From contig NMRA01000724.1 of assembly GCA_002633005.1 (NCBI GenBank), positions 88,920 through 152,919 on the forward strand: a stretch of DNA of 64,000 nucleotides, read 5' to 3'. The translations under genes were made by a program, and so were the position numbers. Shown one piece after another: positions 23,629 to 35,460 of the stretch. Numbering within the stretch: position 1 is the first letter of the stretch; every line of letters starts with the position of its first letter. The notes under the pieces are model-generated. The model searched no databases. It was given only the letters and a program-made list of their open reading frames with translations, and had not been told where the DNA came from. Source of the stretch: Phoronis australis (lineage: Eukaryota > Phoronida > Phoronidae).

Positions 23629-23735
23629 TACCATACTCGTCTGCATTACCGCCCAGGGTGCTTAAATTGGTAAATCTAAAAATGGGGTGGGCGGTAAGCT
23701 GAGCATGGGCGGTTAAAATCGTAATAAATGTGGTA
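23629..23735. mobile_element. Short MITE-like relative of the TA-target family
   Basis: Begins ttaccatactcg...attaccgcccagggtgctta, close to the left end of the element at 57208 (taccatattcgccc...ccgccctgggtgctta), and ends with ...ggcggttaaaatcgtaataa...ggtaat. About 100 bases; probably an internally deleted copy. Confidence 0.5.
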
Positions 23736-23796
23736 ATAAAAGTCATTATTACCGGGTAATCTTTATATAGACCCTGTGTGATCATTAATATTATAG

Positions 23797-23947
23797 GGAG
23801 TGTACCCAAGACTGATATTGTATTTGAAAAAGTTGTCAGTATCAAGTTTGCAACGTATGTTTTTTTTTCTACGGAGTGTACCCAAGACTGATATTGTATT
23901 TGAAAAAGTTGTCAGTATCAAGTTTGCAACGTATGTTTTTTTTCTAC
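23797..23947 (+). repeat. Tandem duplication of a 76-bp segment abutting an acceptor
   Basis: Copies 23797-23872 (76 bases) and 23873-23947 (75 bases) are almost identical and differ in T-tract length (9 against 8). Each contains a pyrimidine tract ending ttttctac. Copy 2 is followed by AG (the used acceptor of the transmembrane exon); copy 1 is followed by GG, so it cannot act as an acceptor at that point. Confidence 0.95.
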
Positions 23948-23949
23948 AG

Positions 23950-24090
23950 GAACTGAAGGTCACAAATACTTGTCCATGGAGTTCATACTTCTGATCATGG
24001 TTGTGCCAGTGGTTTTGATTATTGCTACCTTGTGTCTTTATCTTCTTGGTTGCTTTGATTGGTTCAAGATCGTGATGTGTCGCAAGAAAG
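23950..24090 (+). CDS. Death receptor, transmembrane exon
   Basis: Acceptor tttctacag and donor aagaaag|gtaagt bound 141 bases, phase 1 at both ends. The peptide begins TEGHKYLSMEF, continues with a strongly hydrophobic stretch (ILLIMVVPVVLIIATLCLYL) of the right length for one membrane span, and then gives FKIVMCRKK, a basic stop-transfer. This places the cysteine-rich part outside and the downstream exons in the cytoplasm, a type I topology. The cysteines near the inner face could be palmitoylated, which is inference. Confidence 0.92.
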
Positions 24091-24639
24091 GTAAGTCTGG
24101 TTATGGAGATCAATTACGAAATGAACTGCTGACTTAGTATCTCTCATGAATTTCCTTACTTTCTTCAATGAATATATTTTTGATGGTTGCTATGGTACAA
24201 ACATGAACGTGGCATAGCATTAATTTAACGCTACATATTCTCTATGAAAAGATGAGAAAATTTCACTTGTCCGCCTTGTTGGTAAGATTTTATACTGTAT
24301 TAGTCCATTGCCTTATAATGTCATATAATAATCAGTTTGAGCATATATTCGAATGTACCGTAGCTTTTTATTTGAATGTAAGGCCATGGCCTTGAATATA
24401 ATGTCATAGTGTTATCTTGGGGGATTGTTTGCAAAAGCTGCATTAGTTTGAATGAGAAATTCACAACTGTTGCTTTTTTGAATTATTTTTTCAGTATGTT
24501 CACGAAATGATTTAACCCCACCAATATGTTATCAGCTTTGACAGTACTTAACATTTTGGTCGCAGCTAACTGAACAGAAATCATTACTAGCATTTCTATT
24601 TTTTCCATTTTCCTCTGTATCTTGGGAGTTTCTTGAAAT

Positions 24640-25530
24640 ATGTTTGTGAGGTATGTAGGTTAATATTAAAGAATTTTTAGATGTTTGAAATTATGTATGC
24701 CATATAGTGGCCATTTTTATTGTTTTTGAGCTTCATCTGCCTCTCCATAGCCAAACCACTCTAAGGGTCATTGTGAAAATTGGTGTACTTGTTGCTACAG
24801 GGAAGAGCATGATGGCAATGGCTTTTTTGATGGCTTCTAATTCTGTGGTGCCCCCTAGTGGCAGCGTTTTTCGTCTGTAACTGTTAGTCCTCAAATGCAT
24901 TTCTGTGAATGTAACAACAGAGGATGATGACTTTCAGGCATATCTGACTTTCATTGTGCCCTTAATAGTTATTTCACATTTTACATTTTCGTCTGTATTG
25001 CTTAAGTTCTTCTGGTGTCACTTTTTAGAAGACATTTTAGATGTATTTGAGCTGTTGCGTGCTACCCATTGTATTATTTTCTCGACTCATGAATTTGGTT
25101 TTCGCCTCTCTTCAGCCAAACCATTCCATGGATCATTATGAAATGTGACAACTGTGATTTTTCTTGGAACTGCTTGGCTGATGATTTTCAGCCATGTCCG
25201 ATTGCTCTGTGTTCTCCAGTTAGTGGTAACTTCGTTTTTTCTTGTAGCTCAGTATCTACCAAGAATTGATCTTCATGAAATTCGCAAGTTTATTGAGAAT
25301 ACAGCTGATGTGGATTTTGGATCAAATCTGGGCGCTGCCAAGTCCCCTAGTGGCAGTTTTGTTTTTCTCTGTGTCTGTTTTGATATCCATCAAGTTCCAT
25401 GATGCACTTTGATGAAATTTGGAAAATAAGTTACTATCTCATACATGACAGTTCAAATCCTGGTGCACTGATATGAATTTCACTTATATTGCTCCTCCTA
25501 GTGGTCTTTTGTAATTATTTTTATGTCTTT
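24640..25530 (+). repeat. Degenerate copy of the CCTAGTGGC-motif element
   Basis: Repeated ccccctagtggcag, ccctagtggcagtttt and cctagtggtctttt at 24851, 25352 and 25496, plus gtggccatttttattgtttttgag and accactctaagggtcattgtgaaaattgg, match phrases of the better copies at 36447-37498 and 62850-63892. Open frames here follow from the repeat. Confidence 0.65.
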
Positions 25531-27534
25531 GTTGCCCGTTTTTTTCTTGCAAATTATTTACCAGGTTCATGTTACAGCAACCAGTGTGACAGTATTAAAT
25601 CAATTGCGATTCGTAAGAATAACCTGAAGGATCTGCCTAGACACAGCAAGTGTGTGGGTCATTATCTACTTGCAATTAACTATTTCCTTCATTTTCTAAA
25701 TACGAACTGCTCAACCCACTTGACACTTTTATGTAATGGTCTTGGTTTGTTCTTAATTTCTTCTGTCTCTTTCCTTGTCTTAAAGTTGAATATTGGACAC
25801 ACTTTAAAGTATGATACAGACCTGGAGGTAAATTTATGTCCTTTTTTGTTGTTACTGTTTTGTTCAGGAATCCCTTTGTGGTATGCATGGGAGAGGCTGC
25901 TTAAAGTGCTTAAAACCAACAACCTTGTTTTGACAAAATTCATTTGTCAGAAACATTAAAATTTCCTTTACGGCCATGAATTCAATATCCCCAAAAGGAG
26001 AAAATAGAAGGAAACCAACTTTAATTGAAAGTTTCTTAGATTAACAGACACGGGTGTGGCGTGTGAGTACCTACTGCCAGTGTGTCATGCCAAAAACACG
26101 CGGTTTTCTTCTTTTGTACAAACTTGTGCGCTGTCTGTGCTTCTCTGATGCTCTACGGGAAAGCGAAATATCGACAGCATGCTCACATCCACCAGGGCTG
26201 AGTTGCATAAAGCTTCAAAAGTTATCCGCTGGATAAGTTTGATTGTTGCATGACGTCGGGTGCATTGTTTAACAATAACAACGTGATGAATGGTAATGCA
26301 TGTCATTGTTGCTATACGGCGTATAACTTTTATGCAACTGAGCCCAGGAGCACAACTTTCCACCATTCTTTGTTGTACAACTATTAACCGTGAGAAAATG
26401 AGGCTGACTTATGCTGTGATTGTAGTATGTGTCAACAAATGCGTCTAACTCAAAATCAGCTAATTAAAATATCGTCAGGTAATTTTTTCAATGTTCTAAT
26501 TCCAAAGGTGATGGACTGGTGGGGTCGTTTTTTGGTGTTTTTTATATGGAATTGGCGGTTTTAAGCACTCTAAGCTTATGTAGCACCCTAGAAAGTGTCC
26601 TTTAGAACGTTCAATTCTTATGAAACTTTCAAATACTATGCTTTGTGCTCTGTTCCTCCATATACTGTCAGAAACTGTAGTGTTATAAATTATTCCACTT
26701 TTGCATGAGGGACTATCAAAAATAGGGCTTCATTTTTTTCATGAAAGAAATTATTTCATAAAACCAAAATGTAATCAGTGTTCTCCACATCTGAAAATCT
26801 AAACAGGTCGCACGCGTAAAAACTGCAATGTGCCGGAACCGCGCGGCGGTCAACGTTTTCCATAAGCTAGTGTGCAGTTTTTTGTGCACCTTATTTTTAC
26901 CCACTCATTTTAATAGTAATGCACAGTAGTGCAAACAAATAACTTTGTATTCAACTTTTTATTTTTAAAAGTTGGACTTATTTTACAAACATATCACATA
27001 TGTCATAACCCATTTGCTTAGTCAATGACTTTGAAATGGAAGTCTACACAGTGTTTGATACAGTATGGGGAAATGCTTTAGGCTACTCAATAATGATGTC
27101 AATGTCAACTAAGTACAAAAAGTCTACACAGAAGTAAATTTTTCCTATGACGTAGACAGTCCAAGTGAAGTGTCTTTGTTAAGTCAGTCACATTTTTATG
27201 TCTTGATAGCAGAGTTAACGTTTTCTAGTCTCAGTCTGTACGTGTAATATCTTGCACATTCTTACAGTCTGAATTCGATGTTCTGAAGCTGGTACAACAT
27301 ATTGCACTTCTGCACTACCAGAACTCTTGTAAAAACTGCACAATACGCGAGTCTCCCTTGAATGCAAATTAGTTAGGGTAAACAAAACAATTCACTTGCG
27401 TTTTCCATCTAGGCCTACTTGGACGGGAGTGTCAGGCCTGTTGATGACAACCAATATTTCTTTTAAAGATATCAACTGAATTATCAAACGCTTGCAATTG
27501 TGGAATTCCCATAATTTTCTGGATTGTCACAAAC

Positions 27535-27809
27535 TCATTCTTCCAGATGAAAACCATCTATTCTCATGTTAGAGGGAATTGTATTCATTTGTATTGCCGA
27601 TATCTGACGTTGTCGGCAAAAATTCGGTTCACCGTTTGTGACACGGATATCTTCGATTCGTTGACCGAGCCCGGCAATATCACCACCATCTGGCCCTGGA
27701 TTATCTGTCGTAGCTGCATCTGAGTCAACGTCAGTATCTGAAACATCTCTCGGCTTTTAAAATAATCCTTAGGTTTAGCGGTGCTTCGCTTTCGCGCGGC
27801 AGACGACAT
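27535..27809 (-). pseudogene. Transposase-like N-terminal fragment, frameshifted
   Basis: The minus strand starts MSSAARKRSTAKPKDYFKS, a basic K-R...F-F/Y-K start like that of many hAT-type transposases. The frame then appears to shift by two, after which PRDVSDTDVDSDAATTDN and DGGDIAGLGQRIEDIRVTN continue in an acidic, linker-like run to a stop at 27535. The identification is by style and position inside a CAGTG-ended element, not by a catalytic motif. Confidence 0.4.
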
Positions 27810-28867
27810 TTCTAAGTATGTAGAATGCGCATGTCAATTGGTAACGGAAGCCAGGATAGAATTCACTAACGTAAGGACCACGCTAGGTAAACAAAACTCT
27901 GCGAGATTACGCGAGATATTACCGCTTGATTTCAATGAGAGCACGTGATTTTGGCTGCAATTTCTCAGCGCGAAACACATATACTTTGAACTTTACTCAG
28001 TGACGTCACCCGCTGTCCCAAATCTCGGAATACTCCCCCGAAACCGCAAACGTCAAAGCCACTGTCGAAATTGAGTTTGCGAACGGCTCGGCAGATTTTT
28101 AGAGGGAGTATGCGCCACAAACATAATGTTCATGCTGCCAACGAAACTCCTTATAAGGCAACGAGATGAACTCGGTCAATCTCAATGGGCCGGTGGCACA
28201 AAAATTAACCAATAATATTCATCTAAGTGAGAAATACACAAACAACAACCAATGAGAACCATCAAAGTCAGTTTCATGCAAATGTTTTTGAGACTGGTAT
28301 CGGTAAAGTCTGTCGTGGGGTCTACGGAATATTGAAAAATGTGCTACGAAAACCAAAATTCTGGCCTCCCAGAAGACGGCCGTTGTATAACGGCTGCGCA
28401 ACGGTGTCTTTGCTGACAACACTAACCACCGAGCCTTAATTATTTTATTTTCAATGGGTAGTATGATTAGTTCTCTGCCAAACACAAAAAGGTGACTGCA
28501 AAAGCGAAAAGGCCTAACGCAACGATCAGCGACTTTCGTGCCGGACTGCACCTCCAGTGAGCAGGTATAGTGGATTAGGCGTATAGGTAGCACTGGGCCT
28601 TTGTTTAAATTGACTAGTTGTTCGGGATGAATTGAAAAGATAATCGAGAGATTATTTACACGCTGCGTTACATCATAAATAGACTTGCGGCCCGGTCTGC
28701 CGCTTGAGTGAGTCCGGTGATTAGGCTGTCCACAACGGACCACCGACTTCCTTAGACTTAGCCTTTATTCAGTTTCAATGGGCTATGGCCAGTTGCTGTC
28801 GAGCGTAATTTGAACCAGTGAAGGACTTATTAACGACGACGTCTTTTTTACAAAGTAGAACCTATAT

Positions 28868-28975
28868 TTTTAAACTGGTCGTGAGATTTTTAAACAGGAC
28901 GCTGGATTTTTAAACAGGACGCGGGACATTTAAACAGGACGCGCGCTCGGCCAAACAGGACGCTGCGACACGTTA
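28868..28975. repeat. Subterminal AAACAGGACGC repeats of the hAT-like element
   Basis: About five spaced copies of tttaaac-ggac/gtcg variants (tttttaaacaggacgc, catttaaacaggacgc, gccaaacaggacgc) lie just inside the right end. The left end has a related taaacaggtcgcacgcg near 26803. hAT transposases are known to bind short subterminal repeats, so these may be binding sites. Confidence 0.7.
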
Positions 28976-29009
28976 AAAGTGGTCGTGGAGAACACTGGTA
29001 ATGATATAT

Positions 29010-30560
29010 TTGAAAACTGTAACAGCGTTTCTAAGATCACATCTTGAACATTGCGTCTCTTCAAATAAAATTTCATCATGTCTCTGACACTGTTGCTTTG
29101 TTATAAATGTATCTTTCTTTTTGTTAATTTTCAGTAAAAAATACATGGTCACACGACCCTATTAATAATAAATGGTAAAAGGTCAAAAAATCAAATTCTT
29201 CAAGCTTTCATTGTTCAGATACAATATCATTCAAAATGTATAGTTTTGCAGATACTACGCAGACTTGTTGATGAAATCTTGCATAACCTTTTAAAGTCAG
29301 GGCTTTTAGGTTTCCCTTGCATAGGCTAACTTGCTTCTGTAGAAATATGAGAAAAGACCACTCAAGACTGAACTGAAATGGTAAGATGATATCCTTAATT
29401 CAGACTTTTTTCACTAGCCTATGTGCTGTAATACTTTTCCCTTATTTATGAAGGCTGGCAGTGTAGCTGTTTCACTTTTGTTTTGTGGTATTTTCTTGTT
29501 GGCATTATTATTTAAAAGCACGAGCGCATGTAGTATTATGATGTAACATATCAAGAAGTTGCCATATGCTTCTCTACGACTGAACTACATGAGAACCGGT
29601 AACATGTAATCACCAAGGTTTGATGAGATACCAATCTGTTCTGTCCCATTCAAGTTCGTTGGCTTTATGGGCATTCTCATTTAGAGGTTCCCTTTTCATG
29701 AATGATTTTTTTTTTCAGAAAATATGTTGTTTCTCATTCCGCAGTTCTGTTTTTAGAATTGCATTAATTCTTTCTTCACAAATGACTGTACTTTTTACTC
29801 CCTGACATGATGCGTGCATGCCAGGATTTTCCGCAAGGTTTGCCTATAGCCAGAACCACAATTCATTTGATTTACGTAATTAGTTCTGTTAAGTCCTTGT
29901 TTTATGTCAAAGTTGCTGCTGGCAATGAATACAGGCCATGACCTGTCTTCAGAAGGGTTCCCCAAGTTTTCCACTTCAGATACCTTATTGGTGAACAGTT
30001 TCCATATAATTATATGGCCTCTTTCTGAATATGAGTCCAGGCCTATGCATCGAGTACTAGAAAGGAAAAAATGAATGTCTTTCTGAACGTGGAACCTGGG
30101 GCTCGTTATCAGAAAGTCCCTGTAAGCGCATGCTTGGACTATTATAGTTACCTTTCAAACGTATAACGAAATTTTCTGTATTCACATGTACTACAATTCA
30201 TTGATGATGTTTTGAGAAATGAAATAAGAGCAGAATAGGTCATCATCATGAGAAATGGCATACAGCTTAGGAGAAGATAAAATAATGCGTTCCTAAGGAA
30301 TAAAGTAAAATCTCACAAATTTAGGGCATAACGTGGCCAACAAGGGGAACTTTCTTATCTTCTTTGTGAAACATTCGTTACACAAATTTTTTTGATATCC
30401 CCTCTTCAAGTTCTATTCAACAGCTACCATCAAAGTTTTGAAAAATTTTATACATTCAAAACAATGTTAGAAGCCTCGAAAAGTAGAAAAAGGAATATTT
30501 GTTCAATTGTTTTGTCTGGAGTTAGTGAAATTTTACAGTGTACTTATCAACTGATTTTAC
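29010..30560. other. Intronic stretch, nothing recognised
   Basis: No coding or clear repeat structure seen. Confidence 0.45.
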
Positions 30561-30566
30561 TTGCAG

Positions 30567-30653
30567 AGGATGGCAATAGCAATGGAGGAGAAAAAGAATC
30601 GTCAAGCCAGGGTCAAGATGAAGTGGAACTGTCTGTAATATCTACCATAAGTG
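30567..30653 (+). CDS. Death receptor, cytoplasmic linker exon 1
   Basis: Acceptor ttttacttgcag and donor agtg|gtatgt frame 87 bases, phase 1 at both ends. The peptide EDGNSNGGEKESSSQGQDEV and ELSVISTIS is hydrophilic, acidic and serine-rich, with no domain visible, as expected for a flexible cytoplasmic linker between membrane and death domain. A MITE is inserted only six bases into the following intron (see 30661-31099). Confidence 0.75.
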
Positions 30654-30660
30654 GTATGTA

Positions 30661-31099
30661 TGGGCAGCGAAAAGGTTCAAAATAGACAACACTGCCAAAT
30701 AAACAAGTGGTTTGACAAACAGACAAGTGGTTTGCTAAACAGACAAGTGATTCGTCAAATAAACAGGTCAAGAATGCTATGGTTTTCCAAACAGACAAGA
30801 CAGCTTTGCAGATTCTGTCGGATAAACAAGTACCTACTGTTGAACGAACAAGTTCGGCGCGAGTAACCTGTCTGTTCGGCGCAACTAACTTGTTCGTTCG
30901 CTAAATAACCTGTCTGTTTGTCGAAATTTAACCGTATAACCTGTCTGTTTGTCGAAATTTAACGAAATAACCTGTCTGTTTGTCGAAATTTAACCAAATA
31001 ACCTGTCTGTTTGCCAAAACTGAACCAAATAACCTGTCTGTTTGAAAACTAACTTGTTTATTTGGTAGTGTTGTCTATTTTGAACCTTTTCGCTGCCCA
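30661..31099. mobile_element. MITE with about 50-bp inverted repeats, six bases into an intron
   Basis: The left end tgggcagcgaaaaggttcaa is matched by the right end ttgaaccttttcgctgccca, and the arms continue to ...aaataaacaagt. TA flanks both ends (30659-30660, 31100-31101). The interior is two opposed runs of short repeats: gacaaacagacaagtggttt on the left, ataacctgtctgtttg on the right (about five copies). No coding frame. The insertion leaves GTATGT of the 5' splice site intact. Confidence 0.93.
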
Positions 31100-31189
31100 T
31101 AGGTATGGTCAAGAATCATTAAGTCAATGTCAATAATACTGACATGAGGATTTCAACTTTTCAGATATTTGTAGACATGTCAAACACAG

Positions 31190-31745
31190 TTGGATTTCAA
31201 TTTGTGACTGTCAAGAATACATACTGCAAAAGCAAGGTCATGTTGTTTCCAGTTTTGAGAAAAATCAACGTTATGGACGTGGAATATCCCGACTGACTGA
31301 TCTGCCAGTCGGGATACAGCCGTGTCCTTATCAGTTTAGCAGAAGCAAACCAATGTTTACACAGTCCAGCTCTCTTATTGTCGGCTTTCATCTGATAAGC
31401 TTGTGTAATCCAGCAGTTATGTTGTAAACAGTGTGCCTGACGCTAACCGATATTTAAAATACTGTTTCCAAATGATTTTCAACAAATTTCGTGAAGTATA
31501 TGTGTTTTGCATGAAAAAAATTCAAGTGGAGAAAAATCATTGGTTGACTTTCAGAGAAATTTAACTTAACGTTCACCTGTTGATTCCTTTATATTACTGT
31601 AAGCTTTGACCAGTTTAACCACCGTATCGTGTACCATCACAAAAGGCTTGCTTGATAAGTTTAAGGAAGCGTGATTATAGATTAGATTGTGATATTGGAA
31701 ATTTCTTGATTTTTACACTACAGGAGAATGGAACGTAATGATTTC
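31190..31745 (-). repeat. Dispersed repeat, inverted partner of 2188-2650
   Basis: Read on the minus strand it matches 2188-2650 through cttatcagatgaaagccgac, tctgaaagtcaacca and atcaagaaatttccaatatc. The copy here is longer, with insertions. Confidence 0.7.
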
Positions 31746-31989
31746 AGCTTTGTACTCATGCTCAATGTTTCACATTTCATGTCAACTCAACTGACTCGAC
31801 TCAGCTGACTCACACTTACCCACGCCTGGGAATATTTATTGACTCTCAAGGTTTTCTTGAATTTTTCACCAATTCAAGCACATTCTCTATAACTTTCCGG
31901 AATCTACCCAGTCATTTTGCACACAATGTACTAGGCTCTAGAATCCTCCAGTGTAGGTTTTATTATTCTCTTATGTACTGGAATGTTCT

Positions 31990-32165
31990 CTAGTATTATA
32001 TTGTAAACAAATGACACCATCATTGGCCTTGGGTATAGTGAAATGGGTGTATCCAAACTTTCTAACATGCCGGTGGTCCTGCGTAGAGTAAAATGAAAAC
32101 AGGTTTATCGAAATTTTCTAAGACTTATCACTGCATGACGCTGGGTATAGTGAAATGAATGAAAA
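31990..32165 (+). repeat. Short array of a tgggtatagtgaaatgg unit
   Basis: Two to three copies of a unit containing gggtatagtgaaatg...tttctaa, the same minisatellite as at 37620-37975 and 48420-48500. Confidence 0.65.
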
Positions 32166-32904
32166 TGGATGTAACTCCAGACATAAATTTTTGTCCGAGA
32201 TTTACTATGGGTTTGCTTAAAAGGTAGCTATGCTTTGAGATTGTGCGTAGGTTGAGAGTGAAAAATCAAATCCAGTAATTCATTTATTATATGATAACCC
32301 CTAATTAGACAAATGAAACCTATTGTTAATTAAGTAATCAACTAAAAAGAGTAACTAAGCTAGCGCCATCTTTAAAAATTACTTTAATCAAACAACCAAA
32401 ACAATCAAATGTCTTATCTGCTATCCAAGCTAGGACTCTCCACTTGTTGGATGTCTGTCCTGTTGGTGAATCTTCGAACTACACACACTGTATAGCGACA
32501 GTGTACTTGCTGGTCATCGTCTCTGGTGATGCAACACTTGCAGGCAATTTCTTCTACCCGCGATTCTTGTTGCTGGTCACAGTCTCTGGCTGATGACGCA
32601 ACACTTCAGGTAGTATCTTACTACCCACAATGCAAGTGACAAGCTCTTAGTTAACTTCCTGTTCGTAACCCTTGCCCTTGCCAAGATCCTTTCTAGAATT
32701 CCACGAGATGGCTCTGTCTTACAGTTTCCTCTGTACACTGTAGCAAGTTTTAATCCTTCAACTACTATAGCGCATCTGATTATCTTGTTGATTTCAGCCC
32801 ATAATATAACATTCTACTTATTACTTGGCCATGTAAGTTGGTCTTCCATCAAGTTTGTTATTTTGCGGAATTCTTCCGCCAAGTATGTTGGTCTGACAGC
32901 AAGT

Positions 32905-33700
32905 TTTTTTTTGTTTGTTCGCTCTCTACAGGTCGCAATTTTCGTCCGATTTTCACGAAATTTGCACACAACGTGTAGATCGGGAAGTACTGGAACGCTA
33001 TTGATACAAAATGGCGAATGTGGCAGCCATGATTTTGTATCCGTTTTCACATTCAAATATTTGTAGAGGCCGCATTTTTCGACGTACATGGCTAAAAATC
33101 AGTATGAATATACTAGAACGCATGTGCTACAAGTGTGCAGAAAATCGTTGACGTCCGGTCAAAGATGGCGGAAATATTGGAAGTGCCGCATGCGCACCCC
33201 GAAATATGGCCAAAAACGTTTTCTCCTGTAGAGGGTGCATTTGCAAACCAATCACTTTCAAACTGGTCACGTGTTTGTTGAGTTTAATAAGCTTTAAAAA
33301 AGTATTGAACCGGAAGTCTCTTTCAAGATGGCGGCTGTGGCGCATGTTCACACGGTTTCAATCGTTCTGGTGTCGCATTTTTAACGGGAAGAACAAATGA
33401 CGTGAATTTTTGCATGTGGATTCCTTGAAGTATGGCCTTTCAAAAAGTCTGCGAAAGCGTATTTCTCAGACTTACCGTTTTCGAGTTATTTGACTTAAAA
33501 TTTAAAAAAAAAACGGCAAATTTTCAATTTTTTTCGAAAAATTTTTGGATTTTTTCCAAACTACCACTTTAGATAGAGTTTTGAACGGGCTTTCAGAAGA
33601 TATTTTCCATTTTGCGCTACGACGTCTACTTTTTGAATTATTCCGAGATTTTCGGATACCGTTGTTCCTTCGGTCACCTATGCAAGCAGGCAGCTGGCTG
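32905..33700 (+). repeat. Dispersed repeat, copy 1 of a ~1.1-kb duplicated block
   Basis: Contains tgtttgttcgctctctacagg, caggtcgcaattttcgtcc, cgttttctcctgtagagggtg and gacttaccgttttcgagtta in the same order as copy 2 (34068-35060). Both copies carry several aagatggcgg motifs. No coding frame is conserved. Confidence 0.8.
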
Positions 33701-33899
33701 GCTTTCAGTTCACTTTGTTTTGGTTATGCCTAGTTGACCCCAACTGACCCAGCCAGCACTGTCCTAGTGTAGGCTGTAGAATTCCAGACCAAACACTTAT
33801 TGTACACATAACTTTGCTCTGCAGACTGTCACATAGCACCACCTATTTTGGAATGTGGAAACAAAGCATGGCTCGTCCATCATGTTGCGCCATCTATTG

Positions 33900-35060
33900 T
33901 TCTTTATTGTAGTTGATTATATGCTCTCTATTTGATTTCTTCGCTAGTCACATGAATGTTATCGTGTTATTCATAATTGCCGCCTTGATCGTCATGATTG
34001 TCGTCGTCCTCCTCATCGTCGTCTTTTCGATTAATTCCACCAAGTGTCGCTCCTCCGAGCGCTCTTGTTTTTTTGTTTGTTCGCACGATACAGGTCGCAA
34101 TTTTCGTCCAATCATCACGAAATTTACACATAACACGTAGTTCTGGAAGTACTGGAAGCCTATTATTTTTCGTCAAAATCGGATCCAAGATGGCGGCTGT
34201 GGCGGCCATTTTGTTTTCATTTTAAGATTCAAAGGCTTCTGGAGGCTACAATTTTTTACGTACAGGTTTGAAACTCAGCACAATTAATGGACCTGATGTG
34301 CACTACATGTATACCAGAAATTTTTTACTTCCGTTCAAAGATGGCGGAAATATTGGCATTCGCGCATGCGCACCTCGATTTCGGGAAAATAACGTTTTTT
34401 CCTGTAGAGGGGGCAACAGAGGGCCAATTCCTTTGAATTTTTGCAGTTATTAGTTTTTATGACTTGCTATTATACAAAGCCTAAAAACTGGAAGTTGCTT
34501 TCAAGATGGCGGATCTGGCGCATGTTGACCTATTTTCAGTCGTGCTGAGGTGCCATTTAAACAGGAAGAGAAAAAGACATGATTTTTTGCATGTAGATTC
34601 TCTAAGGTATACTCTTTCAAATGGCCTGTAACAACTTTTCTCTCAGTGTCATAATATTGCACTATTCTCTGTGGACTCTACCAGTGTCTATGGACTATAT
34701 TGATATATCCTGTGTATTCAAACCATGTTTCCTGTACTAGAGAGCTTCTTCTCTCTCCCCTCTTCCGGTCTGAGCCATATTGGAATAAACCTCGTACACT
34801 GATGCTGGCTAATCTATGTTTATCTGATACCAACTACAACCATTCATATTATAACATTCAGACTTACCGTTTTCGAGATATTTGACTTTGAATTTCTAAA
34901 AAAATGCAAAATTTCATTGTTTTCAAAAAATTTACTGAATTATGTGTTACTATCAGTTTAGATAGAGTTTTGAACAGGCTTTCAGAAGATGTTTTCCTTT
35001 TTTGCTAGGACGTTTACTTTTCGAGTTATTAGAGATTTTCTAATAACGCTGTTCCTTTGT
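33900..35060 (+). repeat. Dispersed repeat, copy 2 of the duplicated block
   Basis: Repeats the order of copy 1 and is preceded by a catcatc/gtcgtc-rich stretch ending aattccaccaagtgtcgctc. That lead-in recurs at 35130-35260 and 35280-35460 without the rest of the block. Confidence 0.8.
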
Positions 35061-35129
35061 TGAGGGCTCTTGCTGCATTGATGTTGGTTTAGCTTCTGTT
35101 GAACGAGACTGTAGCCTATTTCTTATTGA

Positions 35130-35460
35130 TTTATGACATCTAAGTTCGTCATATGAATGTTATGATGTTGTTCATCATCTCCACCACCATCATCATATTC
35201 GTCATCTTCGTCATCATCTCCGATGTCGTCTTTTCTTCAGTTAATTTCGCCAAGTGTCCCTCAAGACTGTAGCCTATTTCTTAGTGATTTCTGACCTCTA
35301 AGTTTGTCATATGAATGATATCATAACTTGCATTGTCCATCATCGCCACCATCGCCGTCATAGCTGTCATCTTCGTCATCATCTCTGTCGTCTTTTCTCG
35401 TCATCTCTAACATGTTTTTGGTTAATTTCGCCAAGTTTCGCTCCTCGGAGTGCTTTCATT
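35130..35460 (+). repeat. Two trinucleotide-rich lead-in repeats
   Basis: Both copies run from tctaagtt-gtcatatgaatg through catcatc/gtcgtc runs to aatttcgccaagt. Confidence 0.75.

Larger units (their letters stand above)
26776..28997 (-). mobile_element. hAT-like element with CAGTG ends, 2.2 kb
   Basis: Ends are cagtgttctccac and gtggagaacactg, perfect inverted repeats of 13 bases. GTAAT occurs just outside both ends; a full 8-bp duplication is not preserved. CAGTG-type ends are common in hAT elements. Inside, on the minus strand, is a basic N-terminal open frame (27535-27809). The rest of a transposase (dimerisation domain, catalytic residues) is not visible, so the copy is non-autonomous. 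Confidence 0.65.

Noticed and set aside
25489-25959. 156-codon open frame with cysteines
   Set aside because: Lies in and behind a degenerate CCTAGTGGC-type repeat. I saw no acceptor/donor pair giving phase 1 and no CRD spacing.
28219-28743. 174-codon open frame on the minus strand
   Set aside because: Longest open frame in the window but with no domain, low-complexity or splice support. It lies inside the hAT-like element upstream of the transposase-like start and shows no family resemblance. Probably chance.
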